DNA from: Pseudomonas nitroreducens
GTDB lineage: Bacteria; Pseudomonadota; Gammaproteobacteria; Pseudomonadales; Pseudomonadaceae
Length of the DNA stretch: 64,000 bases
Direction: 5' to 3'
Assembly: GCF_024170165.1 (NCBI RefSeq)
Contig: NZ_JALJXP010000010.1
Coordinates: forward strand, 186,001 to 250,000
Both the position numbers and the translations under genes were made by a program. Of this stretch, positions 8,435 to 17,957 are shown in pieces. The stretch's first letter is position 1; the number at the start of each line of letters is the position of its first letter. The notes under the pieces are model-generated. The model searched no databases and was not told the origin of the DNA. It saw only the letters and a list, made by a program, of their open reading frames with translations.

Positions 8435-8643
8435 CCGCTCCTGCGCAATCGGGCTGCCCCTTGCCGCCCGCCTCCCGGGGAACGGCGATGACCAGGAGCG
8501 TGTCCGGCCTCGATGCGCTCATGCAGTTCCCTGGCTCTCTGCTGCCGAATTGCGCGGGAAGGTAAAACTGCCTTCCGGCAAGGTCATCCAGGTCGCTGGC
8601 CCAGCGCGCGTGGAACAGGTGCAACGGGTAGAACCAGGCAAAA

Positions 8644-8668
8644 AAAACGGCCCGATACGGGCCGTTTT
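8644..8668 (-). terminator. Rho-independent terminator after the adhesin cluster
   Basis: An 11-bp stem (AAAACGGCCCG / CGGGCCGTTTT) with a 3-nt loop. In minus-strand sense it is followed by a run of eight T residues, so it terminates the cluster ending at 8688. The 200 bp between it and the AraC gene hold no recognisable feature. Confidence 0.9.
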
Positions 8669-8687
8669 CTTATCCTCTACTCGCAGC

Positions 8688-9554
8688 TCACTTGCCCAGC
8701 ACCTGGGTGACCGTCTCGGGGTAGTACGCGACCTTCAGGGTATGCGGCTGCCCCATCAGTTGGCCGTCGCCGTACCAGGTGATGTTGTCCTGGCGCAGGG
8801 TCATGCCGTCGCTGGTGTACTGGTATTCGCCGCCGTTGGAGGTGCTGAAGGCGAAGCGCTCGCTGTCCATCTGCTTCAGGTCGAAGCGGGTGCCGGGCGG
8901 GGGCATCATTTCCTTCACGCGTTTGAGGTAGGCCGGCGCCAGTTCGGAGAACAGCTCGCGGGTGCGCGCCTGGTACTGCGAATCGGTGAGGCCGGGAGTC
9001 TGCTGCAGCTTCTCGGCGATCAGGCCGAAGTACTCGGCGTCGGTGCGGGCCAGGGCCATGCGCACGGCCATGACTTCGCTCAGGCGAGCCTGGTCGACCT
9101 GCAGCTTGCCGTCGGCGCCTTTCTGCGGGGCGATGAACTCGTTGCCGTCGACCTGGATCAGCGGCGCGGTAGCCAGGTAGGCGGCGCAGGCGATCTGCTG
9201 GCCGGCGTGGTTGCCGTTGACCAGCAAGGCGGTGACACCGCCCTTCTCTTTCAGGCTGGTGGCGCTTTCGCCACTGGCGGCGACGAAGCGGTCGACTTCC
9301 GCCTGGGTCGATTCACCGCGGGCCAGGCCGCAGAGCTGCTGCATCACGGCGGGGTTGCGCTTGCCGTCCACCAGCGGGCTCATGCTGAACACGGCGTTGC
9401 GGATGATCGGCAGGGCCGGGTAGTCCAGCGTGCCCAGTTTCTGTTGGGTGGCAGCGGCGGCCCGGGGGGCGGTTGCCTGGTCGGAGCCTTTGCAGCCGGC
9501 CAGCAGGCAGACGGGAATCAGCATCGCGGTCAGCCATTTGCTTTGGGTGTTCAT
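8688..9554 (-). CDS. Putative lipoprotein at the end of the trimeric adhesin cluster
   Basis: The 288-residue protein starts at ATG 9554 with a lipoprotein signal peptide and lipobox (CLLAGCKG, Cys about residue 21). No enzymatic domain is recognised. It has a middle region with conserved-looking cysteines (QLCGLARGE, QQIACAAYL) and a C-terminal part rich in aromatic beta-strand patterns (GGEYQYTSDGMTLRQDNITW). It follows the TpgA-like gene by 10 bp and is the last gene before a strong terminator, so it is probably co-transcribed with the adhesin and may help its outer-membrane assembly. That role is inferred from position only. Confidence 0.7.
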   Translation of the reverse strand: MNTQSKWLTAMLIPVCLLAGCKGSDQATAPRAAAATQQKLGTLDYPALPIIRNAVFSMSPLVDGKRNPAVMQQLCGLARGESTQAEVDRFVAASGESATSLKEKGGVTALLVNGNHAGQQIACAAYLATAPLIQVDGNEFIAPQKGADGKLQVDQARLSEVMAVRMALARTDAEYFGLIAEKLQQTPGLTDSQYQARTRELFSELAPAYLKRVKEMMPPPGTRFDLKQMDSERFAFSTSNGGEYQYTSDGMTLRQDNITWYGDGQLMGQPHTLKVAYYPETVTQVLGK

Positions 9555-9564
9555 GGCGTGTTCC

Positions 9565-10395
9565 TCACTCTTGAGCTTGCGCCGCAACGGCGCTGGATTC
9601 GATGACGACCCGGCGATCGGCCGCCAGGCAGTTGATCAGTTGGGCGCGCGGCAGGTCCGGGCAATCGGCCACCGGCTCGGCAGCGCCAGCACCGCGTACC
9701 CGCATCGAGGCGGACGGCACGCCGGCGGCGGCGAGGTAGTCGCGCACCGCTTCGGCACGGCGGCGCGACAGATCGAGGTTGTAGGCCGGCGAGCCGAGAC
9801 GGTCGGTGTGCCCGGTAATGCTGATGTGCGCCGGCTGCTGCGCCTTCAGCTGCCCGGCCAGGCGCGCCAGGCTGCTGCGGCCGGCGGGGCTGAGTTCGGC
9901 GCTGTTGAAGGCGAAGGTGGCATCGCCGCCGAGGGTGACGCGCTGTGCCGGAACGGGAGCCGGCGCCGTCACCGGGGACTGCTCCGGCGCGGGCCGGGCC
10001 TGATCCAGGCAATCGACCGGCGAGAACAGGAAGGTCTGGGCCTGCATGTCCTTGTCGAACAGCACCTTGTACTGGCAGACCAGGTCCTCGCGGCCGGCGC
10101 GACGGAAGCGCAGGACATAGTCCCACTCGTGCACACCGAACATCCCTTCATTGAAGTGCGGGGTGCCGAGCAGTTCGTAGAGCTGGTCCTTGCTCATGCC
10201 CGGCTGCACCTTGCCGAGGTTCTCCAGGTTCACGTAGCTGCCCTGCGGGCGGTAGGAATCGGCGATGGCCGGGAACTGCGGATCGGCGCTGTGGCCCTGG
10301 GCATCGACCACGCTGTGGCTGCCGCAGGCCGCCAGCAGCAGACCGCTGCAGGCCAGCGCCAGGGTGCACAGGTTGCGAATGGTGAAAGTGTTCAT
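9565..10395 (-). CDS. TpgA-like lipoprotein: SmpA/OmlA domain plus OmpA peptidoglycan-binding domain
   Basis: The 276-residue protein starts at ATG 10395 with a lipobox (LLLAACGS). Next comes a BamE/SmpA-like domain (about 50-130; LGKVQPGMSKDQLYELLGTP and a WDYVLRF strand), a proline-rich linker (about 133-152) and a C-terminal OmpA-like peptidoglycan-binding domain (about 153-265; ITGHTDRLGSPAYNLDLSRR). This two-domain fusion is the plan described for TpgA, the partner of the trimeric autotransporter AtaA in Acinetobacter, which anchors the adhesin to peptidoglycan. It lies 50 bp after the trimeric autotransporter gene on the same strand, which fits that role. Confidence 0.88.
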   Translation of the reverse strand: MNTFTIRNLCTLALACSGLLLAACGSHSVVDAQGHSADPQFPAIADSYRPQGSYVNLENLGKVQPGMSKDQLYELLGTPHFNEGMFGVHEWDYVLRFRRAGREDLVCQYKVLFDKDMQAQTFLFSPVDCLDQARPAPEQSPVTAPAPVPAQRVTLGGDATFAFNSAELSPAGRSSLARLAGQLKAQQPAHISITGHTDRLGSPAYNLDLSRRRAEAVRDYLAAAGVPSASMRVRGAGAAEPVADCPDLPRAQLINCLAADRRVVIESSAVAAQAQE

Positions 10396-10445
10396 CTTGA
10401 CCTCCTCTGCGCAGCCCGACCGGAGCCGGGCCGCGACGCAATGAC

Positions 10446-13400
10446 TTACCACTGGTAACCGAGACCGACGGCGACGCCGGCGTCACCCTGGCTGCTGGTG
10501 CTGCCCTGCAGCTTGGTGACCCATTTGCCGTTGTCGGAGATGCGCGAGACGCCAACCGCCAGGGCGCCCTGGCCGCGGTAGTTGCCCAGCCCGACGGTGG
10601 CCATGCTGGCCCCGGCCGAGTGCGGCTGCGGCAGGGTCGCCATGGCCATGGCCCCGGCGATACCGGCGCTGAGGATGTCGTCCTGCTTCTTCAGGTCGTG
10701 GCGCAGCGCGTTGTAGCGGGAGTCGGTGTAGTCGTAGAACTGGTTGGAGATGTCACCCATGCTCTGCTGCAACTGGCTGACGTTCACCGCGTCGGTCGGC
10801 GCGGTGCCGGCGGCGACGTTGGTGATCTGCCGCTCGTTGCCGGCGCTGCCCACCGAGACGCTGTTGGCGCGGTCGGCCACCGAGTTGGCGCCCAGTGCCA
10901 CCGAGTTCTGCGCCTGGGCGCTGGAACCGTTGCCCAGGGCCGTGGCGTTGGCGCCGCTGGCCCGCGCGCGGGTGCCGATGGCGGCACTGTTGCTGCCCGA
11001 GGCCTCGGCCCCGGCACCGCCGGCTACTGCGTCGGTGCCGGTGGGACGTGGCTTGGGCAGGTTGCTGCTGTTGTTTACCTGGAACATGCCATCAGTGCCG
11101 TTCTGCAGCTGGGTAATGTCGGTCTTCGCCTGGGTGACGCGATTGTCGACGTTGTTGATGGTGCTGTTGATCGTGTCGCCGTGGTCGCGCAGCTGGGAGA
11201 CGTTGACCGCATCGGTATCGGCCTCGCCGGCCTTGACGTTGGTGATCTGCCGTTCGTTGCCGGCACTGCCCACCGAGACGCTGTTGTCGCGATCGGCCAC
11301 CGAGTCGGCGCCCAGGGCCACGCTGTTGGCGGCCTCGGCACTGGCCCCGGCACCGATGGCCGAGCTACGCTCGCCGGTGGCGGCAGCGCCGTCACCCATG
11401 GCCACCGAGGAACTGCCGGTGGCGCTGGAGCCGGTGCCTACCGCCGTAGCGCCCTCACCGCTGGCAGCAGCGTTGCTGCCGATGGCGCTGGCGTTGCTGG
11501 CACTGGCATTGGCGCCGTCCCCCATGGCCAGGGACGAGGTCCCGGAAGCCTGGGCGGCCGGGCCGACGGCGATGGAGTCAGCACCGCTGGCAACCGAGTC
11601 GGCTTTCTGCGAGTTGGCGTGGAAGTACTTGATGCCGCCCAGGGTGATGTTGTTGATCTGGGTGGTCACCTCGTACAGCTGCGAGCCGTTCACTGCATCG
11701 GTGGAAGTGGAGTTGATATCGCCGGCGGCGACGTTGGTGATCTTGCTCGGCCCACGCCCGGCCCGATTGGCGCTGAACGCACCCTCCTGATTGTTGGCGT
11801 CCGGGTCCCAGAGCAGCGCGTCCTGGGCCAGCTGGTCGGTACGGTCGGCTACACCCTTGAGTTGCGAGACGTTCACCGCGTCGGTTTCATCGGCACCGGC
11901 GGCGACGTTGGTCACTCGACGCTCGGCACCGGCGGAACCAACCGAGACTTCGCCCGCCGGCAAAAGCCCGGAGACGACCGCGCCGTTTGGCACGAATGCC
12001 GGATTGGCGAGTTTGGCCGTCGTCGTGCTGTTGGCCCCCAGGGCCACGCTATTGTCCGCAGAAGCGCTGGCATTGCGGCCCAGCGCCAGGGCGCTGTCAC
12101 CCGTTGCCCCGGCCTGGTAGCCGACGGCCGTGGAGCCCTGCCCCTTGGCGTAGGCATCCTCTACCGGCAGGCCCTGGTCATTGGTGCGCACGTAGCGAAT
12201 GCCACGGCCGTTCGTGGCAACGTTGGCCTCGCTGTCGTCACCGAAGACGTTGCTCACGCGGTTATCGACATGGGTCACGCGGTTGTCGACGTTGGTGACG
12301 TTCTCGTTGGTCTCGTTGAGCTGCGACATGTTCACTGCGTCGCTGTCATCCGAACCCCGGGCGACGTTGGTGATCTTCGTGCCACCGGTCTTGGTCACCG
12401 CGTTGTAGGTATCGCCCTGCATCACCACCTTGTTGTAGTTGATGGTGCCGGTGACCGGGTCGCGCTCGTACTTCACCGCGCCGGCGTCGCCATCGGCCAC
12501 CTGGTCGCCCAGGGCCTTGAGCTGGCTGACGTTGACACCGTCGGTGTCGGCGGCGCCCGCCGCCAGGTTGGTCAGGCGGCGTTCACTGCCGCTGGAGCCG
12601 ATGGAGACCTCTCCGGTGGCCGTACTGGCGGCAACACTGGTGGCGCCGGCCGGGACGTAGCCGGACAAGGCCAATTGGGTGGCCGTGCGGTTCGCCACGC
12701 TATCGGCACCCAGGGCGACGCTCCTGTTGGTCTGAGCGCTGGCACCGCGCCCGAGAGCCATGCTCCCGGATGCCCCGGCTTGGGTATTGGCGTCACGTCC
12801 CAGGGCAATGCTCTCGGACGCAGCAGCGCTGGCCTCGCGACCTAGCGCCACGGCGTCGGATGATGTGGCGCTAGCCTCGCGACCGATAGCAACCGAGTTG
12901 CTCTTGGTCACACTGCTGCCAGTACCCAGCGCGATGCCGTTACTGACATCCGCCGAAACGATGCTGCCATTGCCCATGGCCATGCTGTTGCTGGCACGGT
13001 CACCGACGATTGTGCCGGTACCCAGCGCAACGGTATTGCTCGCGTTGATTCCGATCCGACTACCGCTGCCCAAGGCCAGGCCATTGCTGGAGTTGGTACC
13101 GACCACGGCAGCGCTGCCCAATGCGACGGAATTGGTTGCGCCGGTCACGGCGGACGTACCCAGAGCCAGCGAATTGTTGGCATTGGCCTTGGCGCCATTG
13201 CCTAGCGCCGCTGCGCTCTTCGCGCCTGCGGCGACTTGGCTGCCACTACCCAGCGCGAGGCTGTTGTCAGCGCCCTGGTTGACCGTGGCGCCGCGCCCCA
13301 GGGCAGCCGAACCATCCGCTGCCGCCAAGGTGCCAGTGCCCAGCGCGGTGGCATTGCTGTTGGTGGCATTGCTACTTGCGCCCAGGGCCACCGAATTGGC

Positions 13401-15146
13401 GCCGACCACCCCGCTTTTGTGGCCCAGCGCCAGGCTGCCGGTGGATATTTCGCCCGAAGCGGAGTTGACCACCGAGGCACTGGAGCCCAGGGCTATCGAG
13501 TCCGCCGCATCGACGGTGGCCGCCGTGCCGAGGGCCAGGCCGTTTTCAGCACCGGCCTCGACGTTTGCGGTACTGCCCAGCGCAACGGAGCCCCTCGCAC
13601 CGGCCACCGAGCTTTCGCCCAGGGCGGTGGATCTGGAGGCCTGCGCACTGGCGCTGTAGCCCAGGGCAGTGGCGTTGCTCGCATTTTCGGCGACCTGACT
13701 GTTGTTGCCCAGCGCCAGGCTGTCGGTGGCGCCATGGCTGACCGTCGCACCGTTGCCCAGGGTCAGCGCGTCGTTGGACAGGGTCTGCGCCCCGTTGCCG
13801 ATGGCGATGCCTCTGGCACCCTGCACCTGGGCATCGTTGCCGACCGCCAGGCCCTGGCTGGAACTGTCGCCCACTTTGGCTCCAGCGCCGATGGCGGTGG
13901 CTTGGCGGCTCTGGCTGGTTGCCCCACGGCCCACCGCCAGGCCACTCTCAGCGTCAGCAGTGGCTCCATAACCGACCGCCGTGGAGCCCTGCCCCTTGGC
14001 GTAGGCGTCAGTCACCGGCAGGCCGTTGTCGTTGGTGCGGACGTAACGAATGCCGCGGCCGTTCTGCTGGATGTTGGTGGTGCTGTCGTCACCGAAGACG
14101 TTGCTCACGCGGTTATCGACATGGGTGACGTTCTGGTTGGTCTGGTACAGCTGCGAGCCATTCACCGCATCGGTGGAGGTGTTGCTGACGTTACCCGGAG
14201 CAACGTTGGTGATCTTGTTCCGTTGGCTGCCGCCATGGCTGGCGCTGAACGCGCCCAGGGTCTCGTCCCAGAGCAGTGCGTCCTGGGCGATTTGACCAGT
14301 CACACCCTTGAGCTGGGCGACGTTGACTGCATCGCTATCGGCACTGCCGGCAGCCACGCCGGTGATCTGCCGGTACACGCCGGTGCTGGCGTCCCCCACG
14401 GCGACGGCACCCTGGGTGCTGGTGGTGGCGTTGATGGCATCGGCCTGGGCCTGGGTCACGCCGATGGGCACATAGCCTGCCTGGTTGGCGGTGGTACTTG
14501 CGATGGAGCCGGCGCCCAGTGCCACGCCGCCGAGGGTGTTGGCCTTGGCGCCAGTGCCCAGCGCCATGGCGTTCTGCTCAGTGGTCACGGCGTTGTTGCC
14601 GATGGCGATGGCATCGGCGCCGGAGGCGCTGGTGCCATTGGCATCGTTGACGTTGCCGATAGCCATGGAGTTGCTGCCATCGATCTTGTTGTTCAGACCG
14701 ATTCGGCCGCCGTTGACGAACAGTTCGTTGCCCAGGGTCAGCGAGTTGGTGCCATCCTTCTGCGTTCCGGTACCGTAGAACAGCACCCGACCGGTCTGGG
14801 TCGACTTGTCCGAAGACAGGCAATTGGCATTGTTGCCGTCGTACTTCCAGCCCATATAGCCGTCCTTACCGGTGTCATGCATGTAATTGCAACCCTGGTT
14901 GGACCCGCTGTCGTTGACGTACAGGCCGGCATTGCCTTCCACCAAACCTTCCTTGGTCTCGGCCGCGCCGGTGAGCCCGCTGGCTGCCAAGCCAATACTC
15001 AGCGCCAGCAGCGACAGCGCCAGTTTCAGCGGACGGCTTGCGCCGGCACCACGACGACCACTCTTGCCGACGCGACTGGTCAGCTCCGAGGCAACGCACC
15101 AGGTGGCGCGACTGCGCGACCACACCAGACGATAAATCCTGTTCAT
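10446..15146 (-). CDS. Trimeric autotransporter adhesin (YadA/Hia type)
   Basis: The 1566-residue surface adhesin starts at ATG 15146 with AAGGAG 6 nt upstream. It opens with an extended signal peptide region (MNRIYRLVWSRSRATWCVAS; hydrophobic core near 40-60). The long passenger is built of YadA-head repeats of about 14 residues (S-x-A-x-G or ALGxxA, such as NAMALGTGAKA), broken by neck motifs (DAVNVAQLKG near 272; TDAVNGSQLY; several DAVNVSQL copies). The last ~100 residues (from about 1463) form the coiled-coil stalk and four-strand YadA anchor ending in GLGYQW. Such proteins form trimers that bind surfaces or host matrix. The TPR protein upstream and TpgA-like lipoprotein downstream look like dedicated accessories. 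Confidence 0.95.
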   Translation of the reverse strand: MNRIYRLVWSRSRATWCVASELTSRVGKSGRRGAGASRPLKLALSLLALSIGLAASGLTGAAETKEGLVEGNAGLYVNDSGSNQGCNYMHDTGKDGYMGWKYDGNNANCLSSDKSTQTGRVLFYGTGTQKDGTNSLTLGNELFVNGGRIGLNNKIDGSNSMAIGNVNDANGTSASGADAIAIGNNAVTTEQNAMALGTGAKANTLGGVALGAGSIASTTANQAGYVPIGVTQAQADAINATTSTQGAVAVGDASTGVYRQITGVAAGSADSDAVNVAQLKGVTGQIAQDALLWDETLGAFSASHGGSQRNKITNVAPGNVSNTSTDAVNGSQLYQTNQNVTHVDNRVSNVFGDDSTTNIQQNGRGIRYVRTNDNGLPVTDAYAKGQGSTAVGYGATADAESGLAVGRGATSQSRQATAIGAGAKVGDSSSQGLAVGNDAQVQGARGIAIGNGAQTLSNDALTLGNGATVSHGATDSLALGNNSQVAENASNATALGYSASAQASRSTALGESSVAGARGSVALGSTANVEAGAENGLALGTAATVDAADSIALGSSASVVNSASGEISTGSLALGHKSGVVGANSVALGASSNATNSNATALGTGTLAAADGSAALGRGATVNQGADNSLALGSGSQVAAGAKSAAALGNGAKANANNSLALGTSAVTGATNSVALGSAAVVGTNSSNGLALGSGSRIGINASNTVALGTGTIVGDRASNSMAMGNGSIVSADVSNGIALGTGSSVTKSNSVAIGREASATSSDAVALGREASAAASESIALGRDANTQAGASGSMALGRGASAQTNRSVALGADSVANRTATQLALSGYVPAGATSVAASTATGEVSIGSSGSERRLTNLAAGAADTDGVNVSQLKALGDQVADGDAGAVKYERDPVTGTINYNKVVMQGDTYNAVTKTGGTKITNVARGSDDSDAVNMSQLNETNENVTNVDNRVTHVDNRVSNVFGDDSEANVATNGRGIRYVRTNDQGLPVEDAYAKGQGSTAVGYQAGATGDSALALGRNASASADNSVALGANSTTTAKLANPAFVPNGAVVSGLLPAGEVSVGSAGAERRVTNVAAGADETDAVNVSQLKGVADRTDQLAQDALLWDPDANNQEGAFSANRAGRGPSKITNVAAGDINSTSTDAVNGSQLYEVTTQINNITLGGIKYFHANSQKADSVASGADSIAVGPAAQASGTSSLAMGDGANASASNASAIGSNAAASGEGATAVGTGSSATGSSSVAMGDGAAATGERSSAIGAGASAEAANSVALGADSVADRDNSVSVGSAGNERQITNVKAGEADTDAVNVSQLRDHGDTINSTINNVDNRVTQAKTDITQLQNGTDGMFQVNNSSNLPKPRPTGTDAVAGGAGAEASGSNSAAIGTRARASGANATALGNGSSAQAQNSVALGANSVADRANSVSVGSAGNERQITNVAAGTAPTDAVNVSQLQQSMGDISNQFYDYTDSRYNALRHDLKKQDDILSAGIAGAMAMATLPQPHSAGASMATVGLGNYRGQGALAVGVSRISDNGKWVTKLQGSTSSQGDAGVAVGLGYQW

Positions 15147-15194
15147 GAGAAGCTCCTTCCAGGGGGCCTGCCCCTGGATTTCTGCAAAGGGAAA

Positions 15195-16064
15195 TCAGCG
15201 GGAGGACAGCTGCAGGGCGCGGCTGGACTGGATCAGTTGCGGGCGCTCCATGGCCGTCGGGCGCGACTGCTGCAGCGCGCGCTCGTAAAGGCGCAGTGCG
15301 CCGGCGTGGTCCTGGCGGACGTAGTCGAGGTAGCCACCAGCGAACAGCCCGGCCTCGGTGCGCAGGTCACGCTTGACTGCGTCGGGGGCCTGCAGGCCAT
15401 CGATCTGGGCGAACACTGCGGAGCTGTCGGACTTGCCCTGGAACAGCGCGAGCAGGGCGCGCTGGTGCTCGTCGACCGGCTTGATGGCACGGGCGAGCTT
15501 TTCCACCCGAGCCTTGGTAACGGCCGGTTTGACGCCGGCGTCGCTGCCCTGGCGCGCGCTCACCCAGAGGTTCCAGAGGCCGGCGTAGGCCTGGACCTGC
15601 GGATTGGGAGAGGTCTTCTGCAGTTCGGCGAAGGCCTTGCCGGCCTGGTCGAAGCGCCCCAGCGCGGCGAGGTTCACCGCCGACGGCAGGGCAATCACCG
15701 CGGCCTGGTCACTGCCCTTGAGGGCGTCGTAGAACTGCCGGGCGCGCATGTGGCGGCCGCCGGCATCCTCGATGAAGGCCTGCTCGGCCAGGGCACGGGT
15801 GCCACCCTGCCCTTGCGCGCCGGCTTCGCGCAGCAGCGCCTGGGCCGAGGCCAGGTCGCCTTCGAGCAGTTGCTCGTGCGCCAGCATTACCAGAGGCTGC
15901 GCGACGGATTGCACGGTGGGTCGCGCGGCAGGTTGAGCGGCGCCCGGAGGTACGGGTTGGGCCGGGCCGGCGAGGGCCGAACCGGTGGCGACCAGCAGGG
16001 CCAGGGCGATGGCGGAGAGCTTGCCGGAGCGAGTCCGGTCGGCAGTTTTCGAAGGAAGGTTCAT
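15195..16064 (-). CDS. Exported TPR-like protein upstream of the trimeric adhesin
   Basis: The 289-residue protein starts at ATG 16064 (AGGAG 8 nt upstream) and has a Sec signal peptide (LSAIALALLVATGSALA). The mature part is helical with TPR-like repeats (MLAHEQLLEGDLASAQALLR, NLAALGRFDQAGKAFAELQK, YVRQDHAGALRLYERALQQS), consistent with a periplasmic protein-protein interaction role. It lies 48 bp upstream of the trimeric autotransporter gene on the same strand, so it is probably co-expressed and may act as a periplasmic chaperone or assembly factor for the adhesin. No known named family was recognised. Confidence 0.78.
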   Translation of the reverse strand: MNLPSKTADRTRSGKLSAIALALLVATGSALAGPAQPVPPGAAQPAARPTVQSVAQPLVMLAHEQLLEGDLASAQALLREAGAQGQGGTRALAEQAFIEDAGGRHMRARQFYDALKGSDQAAVIALPSAVNLAALGRFDQAGKAFAELQKTSPNPQVQAYAGLWNLWVSARQGSDAGVKPAVTKARVEKLARAIKPVDEHQRALLALFQGKSDSSAVFAQIDGLQAPDAVKRDLRTEAGLFAGGYLDYVRQDHAGALRLYERALQQSRPTAMERPQLIQSSRALQLSSR

Positions 16065-16167
16065 GGCGGCAACTCCTGTAAAAGTTCGAGTTGCTGTCAT
16101 GCTAAGAACGACCCGGGCAAAGCGAACTCAGAGTCCTCCCCGCTCCGCCATCAGAGTTTTTCGGCAG

Positions 16168-17754
16168 TCAGGTGGGCGCCGCCAGGGCCAGTTCCAGCTC
16201 CAGGTCGATGACCAGGCGCTCGACATTGCGCTCGATGCCCATCCGTCCGTTCAAGCGCTGCGCCAGGCGCAGCAGGTACTGCTGCAGGATGATGCTGCTA
16301 ACCCCTCCCGAGCCCTGCAGCTCCAGCCGCACCAATAACTGCCCCGGCTGCACCGCACGCGCGGCGAGCATGATTTCCAGCGGCTCGCCGAGCAGCTCCA
16401 GCGCGGCGCCCAGCCAGTGGCCGAACAGCCCGGCATCCAGCCAGGCATGCAAGGGATGCAGACAACGGTTGTCGAAACGGCAATCGGGATACACCGCCCG
16501 GCAGCGCTCGATGATCGCGCCGATTTCGCAGGGCTGCTGCACCGGCGCCGGGTGGTCTTCGCGCGGGTTGCTGGTACTCCTGCGCTGGCGCAGCGCCTGG
16601 AACAGGCGGGCCAGCCCGGGAGTGGCCGGGTGCAGTTCGAGGCGCGTCAGGTGGGTGGCCAGTTCCTCCAGCGCCGCGGTGTCGATCTCGCGCAAGCGAT
16701 GCAGCTGCGCCTCGGCGGCCAGGGCCCGATCACGCCACTCGAGCAGCTCGCCTTCGCTGTCGGTGATGTCCTGCAAACCTCCCAGCACGCCGGTCGGCTG
16801 GCCGCTGGAGTCACGACAGGGGACCATCCAGGCATGCAGCACGCGGTACCTGCCGCGCAATTCCGCGCGCAGGGTGACGCTGACCGGCACGCCCTTGTCG
16901 ACCACCGCCTGGAACTTGCCCGGCAAACTCTCCCGGAACTGCAGCGGCAACCACGGGCTTTCGGCCAGCGGCGTGCCGAGCGCCTCTTCCGCGCCGACGT
17001 CATGAAAGTCGAGGAAGCGCTGGTTGCAGAACAGCAGTCGACCATCGACGCCACGCACGAACATCGGATTGGGTGCGGCATCGACCAGCTCGCGCAGCAT
17101 GCCGATTTCCGCCGGCAGCGGCTCGGCCACCGCCGCACCGGGTGAACTGTCCGGCACCAGCCCGTTGCGCCGGGCAATGTCCGCCAGCTCGACGCTGGAG
17201 CCGACACGCAGTTTCTCCAGCAGGTGCGCCTTGTAGGTGCTCACCGTCTTGAAGCTGATGCGCAACTGCTCGGCGATGCGCACGTTGGAATGCCCCTCGG
17301 CGATCAGCTGCAGCACGGACAGCTCGCGGGGGGTCAGGCTGCCCAGCACATTCTCCGGGCCTGACTGCATGTACTCGCGGGCGAAGTGACCGCGCCCGGC
17401 CAGCACATCGGCGATGGCCTTGAGCAGCAGCGGAGCACTTTCGCTCTTGCTGACGAAACCCGCGGCGCCGGCCTGGAAGCACAGCGGGGCGAAGTGCGCC
17501 GGGTTCTGCCGGCTGTAGACCAGCACCTTCTGCCGCGCATCGCGCGCGCGCAGGCGGCGCAGCAGATCGAGCCCGCCGGCGCCCGGCAGGATCAGTTCGA
17601 GAATCACCAGGTCCGGCCGGTTTTCCCGCGCCAGGCTCAATGCCGTGGGCACGTCAACCGCCTCCCCTGCCACCTCGTGGCCCATCTCCTCCAGCAAAAT
17701 GCGCAAGGCATCGCGCACAATCGGTGTCGCATCCGCGAGCAAAACCCTGGCCAT
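16168..17754 (-). CDS. Atypical response regulator: degenerate receiver, LuxR HTH, PAS and kinase-like tail
   Basis: This 528-residue protein has an unusual order: receiver domain (1-120), LuxR/NarL HTH (about 138-200; LTPRELSVLQLIAEGHSNVR), PAS domain (about 218-335; ending in VLGGLQDITDSEGE) and a C-terminal region (about 350-528) that looks like a worn histidine-kinase module without its His or N boxes. The receiver's phosphorylation Asp is Glu53 (DLVILELILPG), and the acidic pair is D8-A9 rather than DD, so phosphorylation is unlikely and Glu53 may mimic the active state. The conserved Lys (FVSKSE) is kept. ATG 17754 was chosen as the receiver start. It heads the adhesin cluster and probably controls it. 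Confidence 0.85.
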   Translation of the reverse strand: MARVLLADATPIVRDALRILLEEMGHEVAGEAVDVPTALSLARENRPDLVILELILPGAGGLDLLRRLRARDARQKVLVYSRQNPAHFAPLCFQAGAAGFVSKSESAPLLLKAIADVLAGRGHFAREYMQSGPENVLGSLTPRELSVLQLIAEGHSNVRIAEQLRISFKTVSTYKAHLLEKLRVGSSVELADIARRNGLVPDSSPGAAVAEPLPAEIGMLRELVDAAPNPMFVRGVDGRLLFCNQRFLDFHDVGAEEALGTPLAESPWLPLQFRESLPGKFQAVVDKGVPVSVTLRAELRGRYRVLHAWMVPCRDSSGQPTGVLGGLQDITDSEGELLEWRDRALAAEAQLHRLREIDTAALEELATHLTRLELHPATPGLARLFQALRQRRSTSNPREDHPAPVQQPCEIGAIIERCRAVYPDCRFDNRCLHPLHAWLDAGLFGHWLGAALELLGEPLEIMLAARAVQPGQLLVRLELQGSGGVSSIILQQYLLRLAQRLNGRMGIERNVERLVIDLELELALAAPT

Positions 17755-17957
17755 AGCTTTCCTGCCTTGTCCGAATTCCATCTCCCTGGCGCAACAGCAT
17801 AGGCACATCTGCTCATCGGCACCGGAAGCACACCGCTCATCGGAATGATGGCCATGCGCCATTTTCCGAATGATTCGACGACCAGGATTTAACGCCGCCA
17901 TAACTTTCCCGGCTCAACCATGGACTCGTCCGCCACGCGAATCCCTGGAGAATGACC

